A stretch of DNA of 64,000 nt, taken from contig CAVZZG010000003.1 in NCBI GenBank assembly GCA_963779685.1, positions 1,302,001 through 1,366,000 of the forward strand. Reading direction: 5' to 3'. Below are positions 31,939 to 40,275 of this stretch, piece after piece; the first letter of the stretch is position 1; each line of letters begins with the position of its first letter. Position numbers and translations under genes: made by a program. Below the pieces are notes generated by a model. That model ran no database searches. It was not told where the DNA came from and saw nothing but the letters and a program-made list of their open reading frames with translations. The DNA is from CAVZZG01 sp963779685 (lineage in GTDB: Bacteria > Actinomycetota > Thermoleophilia > Gaiellales > F1-60-MAGs149).

Positions 31939-33306
31939 GTGTTCCGTCGACCATCAGTTCGCGAGCTTCCTGCAGACCTGCAGACGCCGGTCGGCGCCTA
32001 CCTGCGCATCCGCGAGCTGGGCCCCGGGTTCCTGCTCGAATCGATCGAGCGCGGCCAGCAGGTCGGCCGCTACTCGTTCCTGGCGGCGGGATGCCAGTCG
32101 GTCGCGCTCGACCACACGGCAGCAGATGTCTTCGCACCGCTGCGCGAGTTCCTCGCACGCGCCGCCGACACCGACCAGTCCGGACTGCCGCCGTTCGCGG
32201 GCGGCGTGGTCGGACATCTCGGCTACGACGTCATCACGGCCTTCGAGCCCACCGTCGAGCTGCCGGCCGCGTCCGACGACGACGTCGCCGATCCGTCGCG
32301 ATTCCTGCTCGTGCCCGTCGTCGTCGCGTTCGACCACGTCCGCCAGCGGGTGCAGGTGATCGCGCAGCCCGGCCACGAGGAGCTGGCGGACGAGATCGCC
32401 GCCCGCCTCCAGGGCCCGCTGCCCGACACCGCGCTGCCGGTCACGCCCCTCACCGGCACTCCGGCATCGCAGGCGGTCACCGCACGCGCGGACTACCTGG
32501 TCGGCGTCGAGCGCTGCAAGGAGCACATCGCCGCCGGCGACGCGTTCCAGATCGTGCTCTCGCAGCGGCACCTGCGGCAGACCGCGCGGTCGCCGTCGGC
32601 CGTGTACCGGGCCCTGCGCACCGTCAACCCCTCGCCGTACATGTTCTTCCTCGAGACCGGCGGGCCGGCCATCGTCGGAGCCTCGCCGGAGACCCACGTG
32701 TCGCTCTCCGTGGACGGCGTCGCCGGCCTGCGCCCGATCGCCGGTACGCGTCCGCGCGGGGCGGACGTCGGCGCCGACGACGCGCTGGCCGACGAGCTCG
32801 CCGACGACGAGAAGGAACGCGCCGAGCACCTCATGCTCGTCGACCTGGCGCGCAACGACCTCTCGCGCGTCTGCACGCCGGGCACGGTGCGACCGACCCG
32901 GATGCTGGAGGTGGAGCGCTACTCCCACGTGATGCACCTCGTGTCGCACGTCGAGGGCCGCCTGGCCGCGGGTGAGGATGCCTTCTCGCTCCTGCGGGCG
33001 ACGTTCCCGGCCGGAACGGTCTCGGGCGCGCCGAAGGTGCGCGCCATGCAGATCATCTCGGGACTCGAGCCGCAGCGGCGGGGCATCTACGCCGGAGCGA
33101 TCGGCTACATCGGCTTCTCCGGGGCCATGGACACGTGCATCGCGCTGCGCACGATCGTGATGCGCGACGGTGTCGCCGTGCTGCAGGCGGGAGCGGGACT
33201 GGTCGCCGACTCGCAGCCGGCCTCCGAGCACGAGGAATGCCTGAACAAGATCGCCGCCCTGCGCACCTCCATCGAGCTCGCCGAGACCGGGGTCTACGGC
33301 CGATGA
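31939..33306 (+). CDS. trpE: Anthranilate synthase component I
   Basis: A 455-residue TrpE. The N-terminal domain has a Leu-Glu-Ser sensing patch (LLESIERGQQVGRYSF) that fits feedback inhibition by tryptophan. The chorismate-binding half has AGDAFQIVLSQR, VNPSPYMFFLE, IAGTRPRG, HLMLVDLARNDLSRV and GTVSGAPKVRAMQII. It converts chorismate to anthranilate with TrpG. GTG at 31939 is preceded by TGGAG at five-base spacing; the open frame upstream covers the attenuator and is not coding. Its stop overlaps trpG (ATGA). Confidence 0.95.
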   Translation: MFRRPSVRELPADLQTPVGAYLRIRELGPGFLLESIERGQQVGRYSFLAAGCQSVALDHTAADVFAPLREFLARAADTDQSGLPPFAGGVVGHLGYDVITAFEPTVELPAASDDDVADPSRFLLVPVVVAFDHVRQRVQVIAQPGHEELADEIAARLQGPLPDTALPVTPLTGTPASQAVTARADYLVGVERCKEHIAAGDAFQIVLSQRHLRQTARSPSAVYRALRTVNPSPYMFFLETGGPAIVGASPETHVSLSVDGVAGLRPIAGTRPRGADVGADDALADELADDEKERAEHLMLVDLARNDLSRVCTPGTVRPTRMLEVERYSHVMHLVSHVEGRLAAGEDAFSLLRATFPAGTVSGAPKVRAMQIISGLEPQRRGIYAGAIGYIGFSGAMDTCIALRTIVMRDGVAVLQAGAGLVADSQPASEHEECLNKIAALRTSIELAETGVYGR

Positions 33307-33878
33307 GCGGCGTCCTCCTCATCGACCACTACGACTCGTTCACCTACAACCTGGCGCACGGGCTGGCCGAGCACGGGGCCGAGGTGCAGGTCTTCCGCTG
33401 CGACGCGATCTCGGTGGCGGAGGCCGTGGCGCTCGCCCCCTCCCACCTCGTCCTCTCACCGGGCCCCGGCCGGCCGGCCGAGACCGGCGTGTCGGCGGCG
33501 CTGGTGCGGACGTTCGGGGGGCGGATCCCGATCCTCGGCGTCTGCCTCGGCCACCAGCTGCTCGTCGAGCTGGAAGGCGGCGTGGTCGACCGCGCGGCCC
33601 GGCTCGTGCATGGCAAGACGGCGCAGGTCGAGGTCGTCGCCGACGATCCCCTGCTCGCCGGCCTCTCGAACCCCTTCACCGCCGGGCGCTACCACTCGCT
33701 CGCCGCGCTGGAGCCACTGCCCGCGTCCCTTCGGCTCACGGCCCGCGCCTCCGACGGCGAGGTGATGGCGGTCAGCCACGTCGCCGCGCCGACGCACGGC
33801 GTGCAGTTCCACCCCGAGTCGGTGCTGACGCCGGAGGGACCCCGCCTGCTGCGAAACTTCCTGGAGATGCAGGCATGA
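33303..33878 (+). CDS. trpG: Anthranilate synthase component II, glutamine amidotransferase
   Basis: A 191-residue class I amidotransferase. It has LLIDHYDSFTYNLAHGL, SPGPGRPAETG, the nucleophile Cys81 in GVCLGHQLL, and the His/Glu pair in VQFHPESVLTPEG. It supplies ammonia to TrpE. Start and stop overlap the neighbours as ATGA on both sides, giving tight stoichiometry. Confidence 0.95.
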   Translation: MSGVLLIDHYDSFTYNLAHGLAEHGAEVQVFRCDAISVAEAVALAPSHLVLSPGPGRPAETGVSAALVRTFGGRIPILGVCLGHQLLVELEGGVVDRAARLVHGKTAQVEVVADDPLLAGLSNPFTAGRYHSLAALEPLPASLRLTARASDGEVMAVSHVAAPTHGVQFHPESVLTPEGPRLLRNFLEMQA

Positions 33879-34891
33879 AGGGCTATCTGGAGCGCCTCGT
33901 GGCGCGGGAGGACCTCGGCTTCGACGGCGCCCACGCCGCCATGGGCATCATCATGCGCGGCGACGCGAATCCGTCCGAGGTTGCCGGGTTCCTCGTCGGT
34001 CTGCGGGTCAAGGGCGAGACACCGGCGGAGATCGCCGGGTGCGTCCAGGTCCTTCGCGAGCACGTCGTGCCGGTCCACCCCACGCGCACCGACACCACCG
34101 ACGTCGTCGGCACCGGCGGCGACGGCGCGCACACCTTCAACATCTCCACGGCAGCCGCGATCGTGGTCGCAGCCTGCGGCGCCGGCGTGGCGAAGCACGG
34201 CAACCGGGCGCTGTCGTCCCTGGCCGGCTCGGCCGACGTGCTGGAGGCCCTTGGCGTTGCCATCGACCTGCCGCCGGACGCGGTCGCAACACTCGTCGAC
34301 GAGGTCGGATTCGGCTTCATGTTCGCGCCCAACCACCACCCCGCCATGCGTTTCGCCGGCCCGGTCCGGCGCGAGCTCGGCATCCGCACCGTGATGAACC
34401 TGCTCGGGCCGCTCACGAACCCCGCCGCGGTGCCCACGCAGGTGATCGGCGTCCCGCGACCCGAGCTGGTCGACGTCTTCGCCCAGGTCGCGGCGGAGCT
34501 CGGCACCACCCGCACGGTCGTGGTACACGGCGCGGGCGGCATCGACGAGCTGTCGCCGGCCGGCAACAGCCTGATGGCGACGGTCGAGGGCACGACGATC
34601 AGGAAGGAGACGGTGGTGCCGAAGGCACTCGGTTTCGCCCGCTCCGCGCCGGATGAGCTCCGGGGTGGCAACGCCGTGGACAACGCCGCGACGATCCGCG
34701 CGGTGTTCGCAGGGGGCCGCGGCCCGAAGCGCGACGCCGTGGTGCTGAACGCCGCCGCCGGCCTGCTCGCGTGCGGCCGGGCCGGATCGTTGCCGGAGGG
34801 CGTCGCCCGGGCCGGCGCGGCGATCGACGAGGGAGCGGCCGAGCGGACGCTCGAGCACCTCGCCCGACGCAGTCAGGAGCTCGCGGCGTAA
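33875..34891 (+). CDS. trpD: Anthranilate phosphoribosyltransferase
   Basis: A 338-residue TrpD with DVVGTGGDGAHTFNISTAAA (PRPP-binding loop), KHGNRALSSLAGSADVLEALG and FAPNHHPAMRFAGPVRRELGIRT. It transfers the phosphoribosyl group to anthranilate. The ATG overlaps the trpG stop. The TAA stop overlaps the trpC ATG by one base (TAATG). Confidence 0.95.
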   Translation: MKGYLERLVAREDLGFDGAHAAMGIIMRGDANPSEVAGFLVGLRVKGETPAEIAGCVQVLREHVVPVHPTRTDTTDVVGTGGDGAHTFNISTAAAIVVAACGAGVAKHGNRALSSLAGSADVLEALGVAIDLPPDAVATLVDEVGFGFMFAPNHHPAMRFAGPVRRELGIRTVMNLLGPLTNPAAVPTQVIGVPRPELVDVFAQVAAELGTTRTVVVHGAGGIDELSPAGNSLMATVEGTTIRKETVVPKALGFARSAPDELRGGNAVDNAATIRAVFAGGRGPKRDAVVLNAAAGLLACGRAGSLPEGVARAGAAIDEGAAERTLEHLARRSQELAA

Positions 34892-35610
34892 TGGGCTACC
34901 TCGAGGACATCGGGCGGTGGACTGCGGGCGAGGTCGCGAAGCGCCGGCAGACCCGGCACTTCGCCGGCGCGATCGCGCAGGATGGGCTGTCGATCATCGC
35001 CGAGGTGAAGCGCGCGTCGCCCTCCGAGGGCGCGATCATGCGCGACGCGAACCCGGTAGCGATCGCCAAGGCCTACGAGGCGGGCGGGGCCGCGGCGATC
35101 TCGGTGCTGACCAGCGAGCGCGACTTCGGCGGGACGCTGGCCGACCTCGAGGCGATCCGCCGCAGCGTCGATGTGCCGCTGCTGTGCAAGGACTTCTTCG
35201 TCGACCCGTGGCAGGTGGTCGAGGCCCGCACCCACGGCGCCGACGCCATTCTGGTGATCATGGCGCTCGTGACGGATCAGCTCGCGGTCGAGCTGCAGCA
35301 GCAGGCCGACGATCTCGAGATGGACATCGTCTGCGAGGTGCACGACGAGGACGACCTGCGACGCGCGCTGTCGCACGGGTTCCCGATCATCGGGGTCAAC
35401 GCCCGCGACCTGGAGACCCTGGAGGTCGACCTGGCGGCCGGCCTCCGGCTGCTGCGGGGCGTCCCCGCCGGCTACGTCCGCGTGGCGGAGTCCGGCATCC
35501 GGAGCCGCATGGATGCGATCGCCGCCCGCGAAGCCGGCGCCAACGCGTGCCTGGTCGGGACGGCGCTGATGCGCGAGCCGGACCTCCTGGAGGAGCTGAC
35601 CGCGTTGTGA
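34891..35610 (+). CDS. trpC: Indole-3-glycerol-phosphate synthase
   Basis: A 239-residue TIM barrel with IIAEVKRASPSEG (catalytic Lys), ISVLTSERDFGGTL, LLCKDFFVDPWQV, IIGVNARDLETLEVD and VAESGIRS. It closes the indole ring by decarboxylative cyclisation. Slightly shorter than many homologues because the N-terminal helices are reduced (it begins YLEDIGRWTAGEVAKR). Its stop overlaps trpF (GTGA). Confidence 0.95.
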   Translation: MGYLEDIGRWTAGEVAKRRQTRHFAGAIAQDGLSIIAEVKRASPSEGAIMRDANPVAIAKAYEAGGAAAISVLTSERDFGGTLADLEAIRRSVDVPLLCKDFFVDPWQVVEARTHGADAILVIMALVTDQLAVELQQQADDLEMDIVCEVHDEDDLRRALSHGFPIIGVNARDLETLEVDLAAGLRLLRGVPAGYVRVAESGIRSRMDAIAAREAGANACLVGTALMREPDLLEELTAL

Positions 35611-36215
35611 CCGGGAACCGGACGCTCGTCAAGATCTGCGGCCTCAACCGGCTCGACGATCTCGAGGTGGCGATCGCCGCCGGCGCCGATCTGGTGGGGT
35701 TCATCTTCGTCGCATGGTCGCCTCGCGCCATCGACCCGGCGGCCGCGGCGCCGCTGGCCGCGCGCGTCCCTGCCGGCATCGCGAAGGTCGGCGTGTTCGT
35801 CGACGAGGATCCGGACACGGTGGCGGCGGTGGCCGACAAGCTCGAGCTCGACTTCGTCCAGCTGCACGGCGGCGAGCCGCCGGCCATGGTGGAGCGGTTC
35901 GGCGAGCGGGCGATCAAGGCCCACCGGCTGCCCAAGGACGGCGACCTGTACGGCTCGACGATCCTCCTCGACCGCCACTTCCACGCGGTGGCCACGCCCG
36001 AGGAGCTACGCGAGCACTGGCTGCTGGCCCGGACGCTGGCCGAGACGAAGCGGGTGCTGCTCGCCGGTGCGCTCGACTCGGGCAACGTCGGCGACGCCGT
36101 GCGGACGGCCCGGCCCTGGGCCGTCGACGGCGTCCGGGGCACCGAACGGGAGCCGGGCGTCAAGGACCACGACAAGATCCGCGGCTTCGTGCGGGCAGTG
36201 AGGGAGGCGGCATGA
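35607..36215 (+). CDS. trpF: Phosphoribosylanthranilate isomerase
   Basis: A 202-residue TrpF with VKICGLNRLDD (catalytic Cys), VGFIFVAWSPRAI, VGVFVDEDPDTV, LDFVQLHGGE, LLAGALDSGNV and VDGVRGTEREPGVKDHDKI. It catalyses the Amadori rearrangement before TrpC. Some Actinobacteria lack trpF and use bifunctional PriA; here a dedicated enzyme is present. Overlaps trpC and trpB by 4 bases each. Confidence 0.93.
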   Translation: MTGNRTLVKICGLNRLDDLEVAIAAGADLVGFIFVAWSPRAIDPAAAAPLAARVPAGIAKVGVFVDEDPDTVAAVADKLELDFVQLHGGEPPAMVERFGERAIKAHRLPKDGDLYGSTILLDRHFHAVATPEELREHWLLARTLAETKRVLLAGALDSGNVGDAVRTARPWAVDGVRGTEREPGVKDHDKIRGFVRAVREAA

Positions 36216-37405
36216 TCGGCACCCACCGGCCCGATCCCCAGGGACGGTTCGGCGCGTTCGGCGGACGGTTCGTCCCGGAGGTGCTGATGGCCGCGCTGGA
36301 CGAGCTCGAGGCGGCGGTCGACGCGGCTTTCGCCGACCCGGCGTTCCACGCCGAGCGCGACCTGCTGGCACGCGACTACGTGGGCCGGCCATCGCCGCTG
36401 TACCTCGCCGAGCGGCTGTCGGCGGACGTCGGCGGCGCCCAGATCTGGCTGAAGCGCGAGGATCTCAACCACACCGGCGCCCACAAGATCAACAACGCCG
36501 TGGGCCAGGCCCTGATCGCCCGCCGCCTCGGCAAGCGCCGCATCGTGGCCGAGACCGGCGCCGGCCAGCACGGGGTCGCCACCGCCACCGTCTGCGCCCG
36601 CTTCGACATGGAAGCCGTCGTCTACATGGGTGCGGCCGACATCGCCCGTCAGCACCCGAACGTGGTCCGGATGCACATGCTCGGGGCGCAGGTCGTACCC
36701 GTCACCGCCGGTGCGGCGACCCTGAAGGACGCCATGAACGAGGCGATCCGCGACTGGATCGCCACCGTCGAGACGACGCACTACATGATCGGATCGGCGG
36801 CCGGGCCCCACCCGTACCCGCTGCTCGTCCGCGAGCTCCAGGCGGTCATCGGCGTCGAGGCACGCGCGCAGATGCTCGAGCGCACGGGGCGCCTCCCCGA
36901 CGCCATCGTGGCGTGCGTCGGGGGTGGATCGAACGCGATCGGGCTCTTCCACCCGTTCCGTGACGATGCAGACGTTCGCATCGTCGGCGTCGAGGCCGGT
37001 GGCGACGGCGCCGCGCTGCACGCGCGCTCGCTCGGCCTCGGCCGCGTTTCCGTGCTGCACGGCTCGCGCTCGTACGTGCTGGCCGACGAACACGGCCAGG
37101 TCGTCGAGACCCACTCCATCTCGGCCGGCCTGGACTACCCCGGCGTGGGCCCCGAGCACGCGCTCCTCAAGGACGCCGGACGGGCCGAGTACGTCGGCAT
37201 CTCCGACGCCGAGGCGCTCCAGTCGTTCCACCGCCTCTGCCGGCTCGAGGGCATCATCCCGGCGCTCGAGTCCGCCCACGCCCTCGCGCAGGCCGAACGG
37301 CTCGCGCGCGAGATCGGTCCCGGCGGCATCGTGCTGGTCGGCCTCTCGGGGCGCGGCGACAAGGACATCGACGCCGTCACGGCGCGCGAGGAGCAGGCGA
37401 CGTGA
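36212..37405 (+). CDS. trpB: Tryptophan synthase beta chain
   Basis: A 397-residue PLP enzyme. FGAFGGRFVPEVL opens it, the PLP Lys92 is in LNHTGAHKINN, the phosphate loop is VGGGSNAIGLF, and the TrpA-contacting and COMM-domain blocks AETGAGQHGVATAT and GSRSYVLADEHGQV are present. It is the standard TrpB1 type. It overlaps trpF and trpA by 4 bases, as expected for a tightly coupled alpha-beta complex. Confidence 0.96.
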   Translation: MIGTHRPDPQGRFGAFGGRFVPEVLMAALDELEAAVDAAFADPAFHAERDLLARDYVGRPSPLYLAERLSADVGGAQIWLKREDLNHTGAHKINNAVGQALIARRLGKRRIVAETGAGQHGVATATVCARFDMEAVVYMGAADIARQHPNVVRMHMLGAQVVPVTAGAATLKDAMNEAIRDWIATVETTHYMIGSAAGPHPYPLLVRELQAVIGVEARAQMLERTGRLPDAIVACVGGGSNAIGLFHPFRDDADVRIVGVEAGGDGAALHARSLGLGRVSVLHGSRSYVLADEHGQVVETHSISAGLDYPGVGPEHALLKDAGRAEYVGISDAEALQSFHRLCRLEGIIPALESAHALAQAERLAREIGPGGIVLVGLSGRGDKDIDAVTAREEQAT

Positions 37406-38133
37406 AGATCGAGACGCCCGCGCTGGTGATCTACCTGATGGCCGGTGACGACACGGCCGAGCTCGCCGCCGTTGCGGTCGCCGCGGGCGCGACCGCGATC
37501 GAGGTCGGCATCCCGTACTCGGACCCGCTCGCGGACGGGCCGACGATCCAGCGCGCCGGCCAGGGGGCGCTCGACGCCGGCATGACGCCACCGCGGGCCC
37601 TGGCGGTGATGGCCGAGGTCGACCGGAGCGTGACCGTGCCGATCATCCCCATGACCTACGGCGCGATCGTGGCCGCGCACGGCATCGAGCGGTTCTGCCG
37701 CGAGGCCGCGGCTGCCGGTGCCGAGGGCCTGATCGTCGCGGATGTCCCACCCGAGGAGTCGAGCGAGCTCCGCGCCGCGGCCCGTGCTGCCGGCATCGAC
37801 CTCGTCCACCTGGTCGCGCCGACCTCCAGCACGGAGCGGATGCGGCTGGCTGCATCGCAGAGCACCGGCTTCGTCTACCTCGTCGCCTCGATGGGGACGA
37901 CCGGCGCTCGCGATCACCTCGATGAGCGGATCGGCGATCTGATCGCGCGGACGAAGGCGGCCGCCGGTGCGACGCCGGTGCTGGCCGGCTTCGGCATCTC
38001 GACTCCGGCGCACGTCGCCGCGGTCCTCGCCGCGGGCGCAGACGGCGTGATCGTGGGCTCGGCCGCGATCGATGCGGCCGAGCGCGGCGAGCTCGGCGAG
38101 TTCGTGGCGGCACTCGCGACCGCACTCCGATGA
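37402..38133 (+). CDS. trpA: Tryptophan synthase alpha chain
   Basis: A 243-residue TIM barrel with IEVGIPYSDPLADGPTIQRA (catalytic Asp; catalytic Glu just before), PMTYGAIVAAHGIERFC, GLIVADVPPEES and FVYLVASMGTTGAR. It frees indole to TrpB through the tunnel. The N-terminus is short compared with the usual LIPYLTAGDP start (ALVIYLMAGD), and the usual early catalytic-Glu helix is partly condensed. GTG start overlaps trpB; stop overlaps the PhzF-like gene. Confidence 0.94.
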   Translation: MKIETPALVIYLMAGDDTAELAAVAVAAGATAIEVGIPYSDPLADGPTIQRAGQGALDAGMTPPRALAVMAEVDRSVTVPIIPMTYGAIVAAHGIERFCREAAAAGAEGLIVADVPPEESSELRAAARAAGIDLVHLVAPTSSTERMRLAASQSTGFVYLVASMGTTGARDHLDERIGDLIARTKAAAGATPVLAGFGISTPAHVAAVLAAGADGVIVGSAAIDAAERGELGEFVAALATALR

Positions 38134-38588
38134 ACTGCGCCATCGTCGACGTCTTCGCCGACCGGCCGTTCAGCGGCAACCCGGCGGGCGTGGTGCTCCT
38201 CGACGGACCGGGAGAGACCGGGTGGATGCAGCGGATCGCGGCGGAGCTAGCCCAGGCGGCGACCGCGTTCCTCCACGGCGACCATCTCCGGTGGTTCTCC
38301 ACGACGGTCGAGCTGGAGATCTGCGGCCACGGCACGGCCGCGACCGCCCACCTCCTGTTCGAGCGCGGCCTCGCGACGGGCCGGGTCTCCTTCGACACCG
38401 CCGCGGGGCCGCTGTCGGCGACGCGCCGCGACGGCCTGATCGAGCGGTGGGCCCCGTGCGTCGGCACGTGCTTCCGCGCGCGGCAGGCCTCCGCCCGCGG
38501 CGCGACCATCGAGGTCGCGCTGGAGTCCGACCGGGTGCGTCTCGCCGGGCCCTGCCGCACCGTGCTCGACGGCAGGCTCGCCTCGTGA
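38130..38588 (+). CDS. Truncated, catalytically degenerate PhzF-family protein
   Basis: A 152-residue relative of PhzF/DapF-like isomerases, which usually have 260-300 residues in two similar halves. Residues 1-105 match the first half (VDVFADRPFSGNPAGVVLLD, RWFSTTVELEICGHGTAATAHLL). The catalytic Glu expected in the AE-x-(S/A)ET-x-F motif is missing (ELAQAATAFL). The second half is absent except a terminal strand block (RGATIEVALESDRVRLAGP) at 123-145. The ATG overlaps the trpA stop. It is either decaying by internal deletion or reused as a binding protein. Confidence 0.7.
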   Translation: MNCAIVDVFADRPFSGNPAGVVLLDGPGETGWMQRIAAELAQAATAFLHGDHLRWFSTTVELEICGHGTAATAHLLFERGLATGRVSFDTAAGPLSATRRDGLIERWAPCVGTCFRARQASARGATIEVALESDRVRLAGPCRTVLDGRLAS

Positions 38589-39355
38589 CGCTGACGAGGG
38601 AGGGCATCGAGGAGGCGGCGGCCCTTCTGGTCGGCGCGCGCCGGTCGCGGCAGACGCTGGAGGCGCTCCCGCCCGGCGCCCGCCCCGGCAACCTCGTCGA
38701 GGCCTACGCGATCCGCGATCGGGTCGCCGGATTGCTCGGTGACCCCGTGGCCGGCTGGTTCTGCGGGCTCACCAACCCGGCGGTGCAGCGCATGCTGGGC
38801 GTCGACCGCCCGTACTGCGCGCGCATCATGGCCGCCAACGTGCTCGCGAGCCCGGCGAGGCTGAGCGCTGCCGAGTGGCCGCCACTGGTGCTCGAAGTCG
38901 AGTTCGCGTTCCGGCTCGGTCGCTCGGTGCCGCAGGGCGCCACGGCCGACGAGGTGGCAGCGGCCGTGAGCGCGGTGCATCCGGCGATCGAGGTGGTCGC
39001 CGGGTGGCTGCGCGACTGGACGACCCAGGATGTGTGGTCGGTGATCGCCGACAACGGCACCGACGGCCCGCTGGTGCTCGGGGAGGCGGTCGAGCGCTGG
39101 CGCGACCTCGACCTCCGCTCGCTGCAGACCACGCTCACCGTGAACGGCGATATCGTCCGGCGCGGCGCCGGGGCAGAGGTCGGTGATCCGTTCGGGGCCC
39201 TCGTCTGGCTCGCCGGCGAGGTGCCGGGCGGCCTCCGGGAGGGCTTCGTCTGCAACACGGGCACGACGACGGCCATCTACCACGCGGCGCCTGGCGACCG
39301 GGCGGTCGCCGACTTCGGCCGCCTGGGCAGCGCCGCGCTCGAAATCGGCCCTTGA
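38585..39355 (+). CDS. 2-keto-4-pentenoate hydratase-like (FAH superfamily) protein
   Basis: A 256-residue member of the MhpD/fumarylacetoacetate-hydrolase superfamily. Visible blocks are AYAIRDRVAGLLG, GWFCGLTNPAVQRM, the metal-binding LVLEVEFAFRLGR (ExE), AVHPAIEVVAGWLRDW, and GALVWLAGEVPGGLREGFVCNTGT. The family hydrates 2-hydroxypentadienoate or decarboxylates related acids in aromatic catabolism. GTG overlaps the PhzF-like stop (GTGA), so it is the ninth structural gene of the trp transcript. Its relation to tryptophan is unclear. Confidence 0.8.
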   Translation: MTLTREGIEEAAALLVGARRSRQTLEALPPGARPGNLVEAYAIRDRVAGLLGDPVAGWFCGLTNPAVQRMLGVDRPYCARIMAANVLASPARLSAAEWPPLVLEVEFAFRLGRSVPQGATADEVAAAVSAVHPAIEVVAGWLRDWTTQDVWSVIADNGTDGPLVLGEAVERWRDLDLRSLQTTLTVNGDIVRRGAGAEVGDPFGALVWLAGEVPGGLREGFVCNTGTTTAIYHAAPGDRAVADFGRLGSAALEIGP

Positions 39356-39385
39356 TTCGACGGCCGGGAGCAGTAGGATGGGCGC

Positions 39386-39655
39386 GTGGCGCTGTGGGAG
39401 GAGATCGTCGTCGGTTGGCTGGTCGGGTTCGTGCTGCCGAAGCTGATCATCGTGCCGATCTTCCGCGGCATGTACAGGTCGATGCGCGCGACCGAGGCCC
39501 TCGACGCTGCTGACCGGGCCGAGCTCGAGCGCGACAACGATGGCGGTGCCGGCGTGCGCCGCCACCGGCGGCGCCCGGCCGGCCCCCGTCGCCCGGGCGG
39601 GCTCCGCGCCCGCGTGCGCCAGGCCCGCGTGCGTCAGCCGAGGACGCGCGCCTGA
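39386..39655 (+). CDS. Small membrane-anchored basic protein
   Basis: An 89-residue protein with one hydrophobic helix at residues 7-28 (IVVGWLVGFVLPKLIIVPIF). A charged linker follows, then an Arg/Pro/Gly-rich tail of about 38 residues. The tail is likely cytoplasmic and could bind nucleic acid or acidic lipids. The GTG lies 6 bases after TAGGAT. It directly precedes and overlaps the glycosylase-like gene. Confidence 0.6.
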   Translation: MALWEEIVVGWLVGFVLPKLIIVPIFRGMYRSMRATEALDAADRAELERDNDGGAGVRRHRRRPAGPRRPGGLRARVRQARVRQPRTRA

Positions 39656-40266
39656 CCGCCGCGGCGGCGCTCGTCGAGCAGCTCGCGACGGCGTCGTTCG
39701 GTCGGTGCGTCAACCCCTACCGGGACGCGGACGAGAACCCGGCCCTCGACATGCCGGCGGCGGCTTCGATCAGGCGGGCCAACCTGAGCGCCTATCTCGA
39801 GGCTCGCCGCAACGCACGGGTGATGCTGGTCGGGGAGGCGATGGGGTACCGCGGCGGACGCTTCAGCGGCATCGCGTTCACCTCCGAGCGGACGCTCGCT
39901 GCCTGGGGACGCCCCTTCGCCGCCACCTCGCGGCGGCCGGACGGGTGGGCTGAACCCTCGGCGACCATCGTCCACGGTGCCATCGCCGACTGCGAGCACG
40001 ACGTGGTGCTCTGGAACGTGGTCCCGGCCCATCCCCATCGTCCCGGTCAGCCGCTGTCGAACCGCACACCCACGGCGGCCGAGATCGCAGCCGGGTCGCC
40101 GCTCCTCGACGCTGCCATCGCACTCGTCCGCCCCGGGCTCGTGGTCGCGGTCGGCCGGGTCGGGGAGCGGCTGCTCGGCGAGCGCGCCTGCGAGCGCGTC
40201 CGTCACCCCGCCCAGGGGGGCGCCACGGCCTTCCGCGAGGGCATCGCCGAGGTGCTCTCCCGTTAG
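39652..40266 (+). CDS. Uracil-DNA-glycosylase-superfamily protein
   Basis: A protein of up to 204 residues with the UDG-like fold. ARVMLVGEAMGYRGGRFSGIAFTSE is the first-strand active-site block, followed by VVLWNVVPAHPHRPG, and LVVAVGRVGERLL near the C-terminus. Activity is not certain. The first ATG (39751) would remove a conserved-looking N-terminus (SFGRCVNPYRDADENPALD). The frame is open to a CTG at 39652 that overlaps the preceding stop as CTGA, mimicking the GTGA couplings elsewhere here, so a CTG start is suggested. Confidence 0.65.
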   Translation: MTAAAALVEQLATASFGRCVNPYRDADENPALDMPAAASIRRANLSAYLEARRNARVMLVGEAMGYRGGRFSGIAFTSERTLAAWGRPFAATSRRPDGWAEPSATIVHGAIADCEHDVVLWNVVPAHPHRPGQPLSNRTPTAAEIAAGSPLLDAAIALVRPGLVVAVGRVGERLLGERACERVRHPAQGGATAFREGIAEVLSR

Positions 40267-40275
40267 GCTTCCGGC

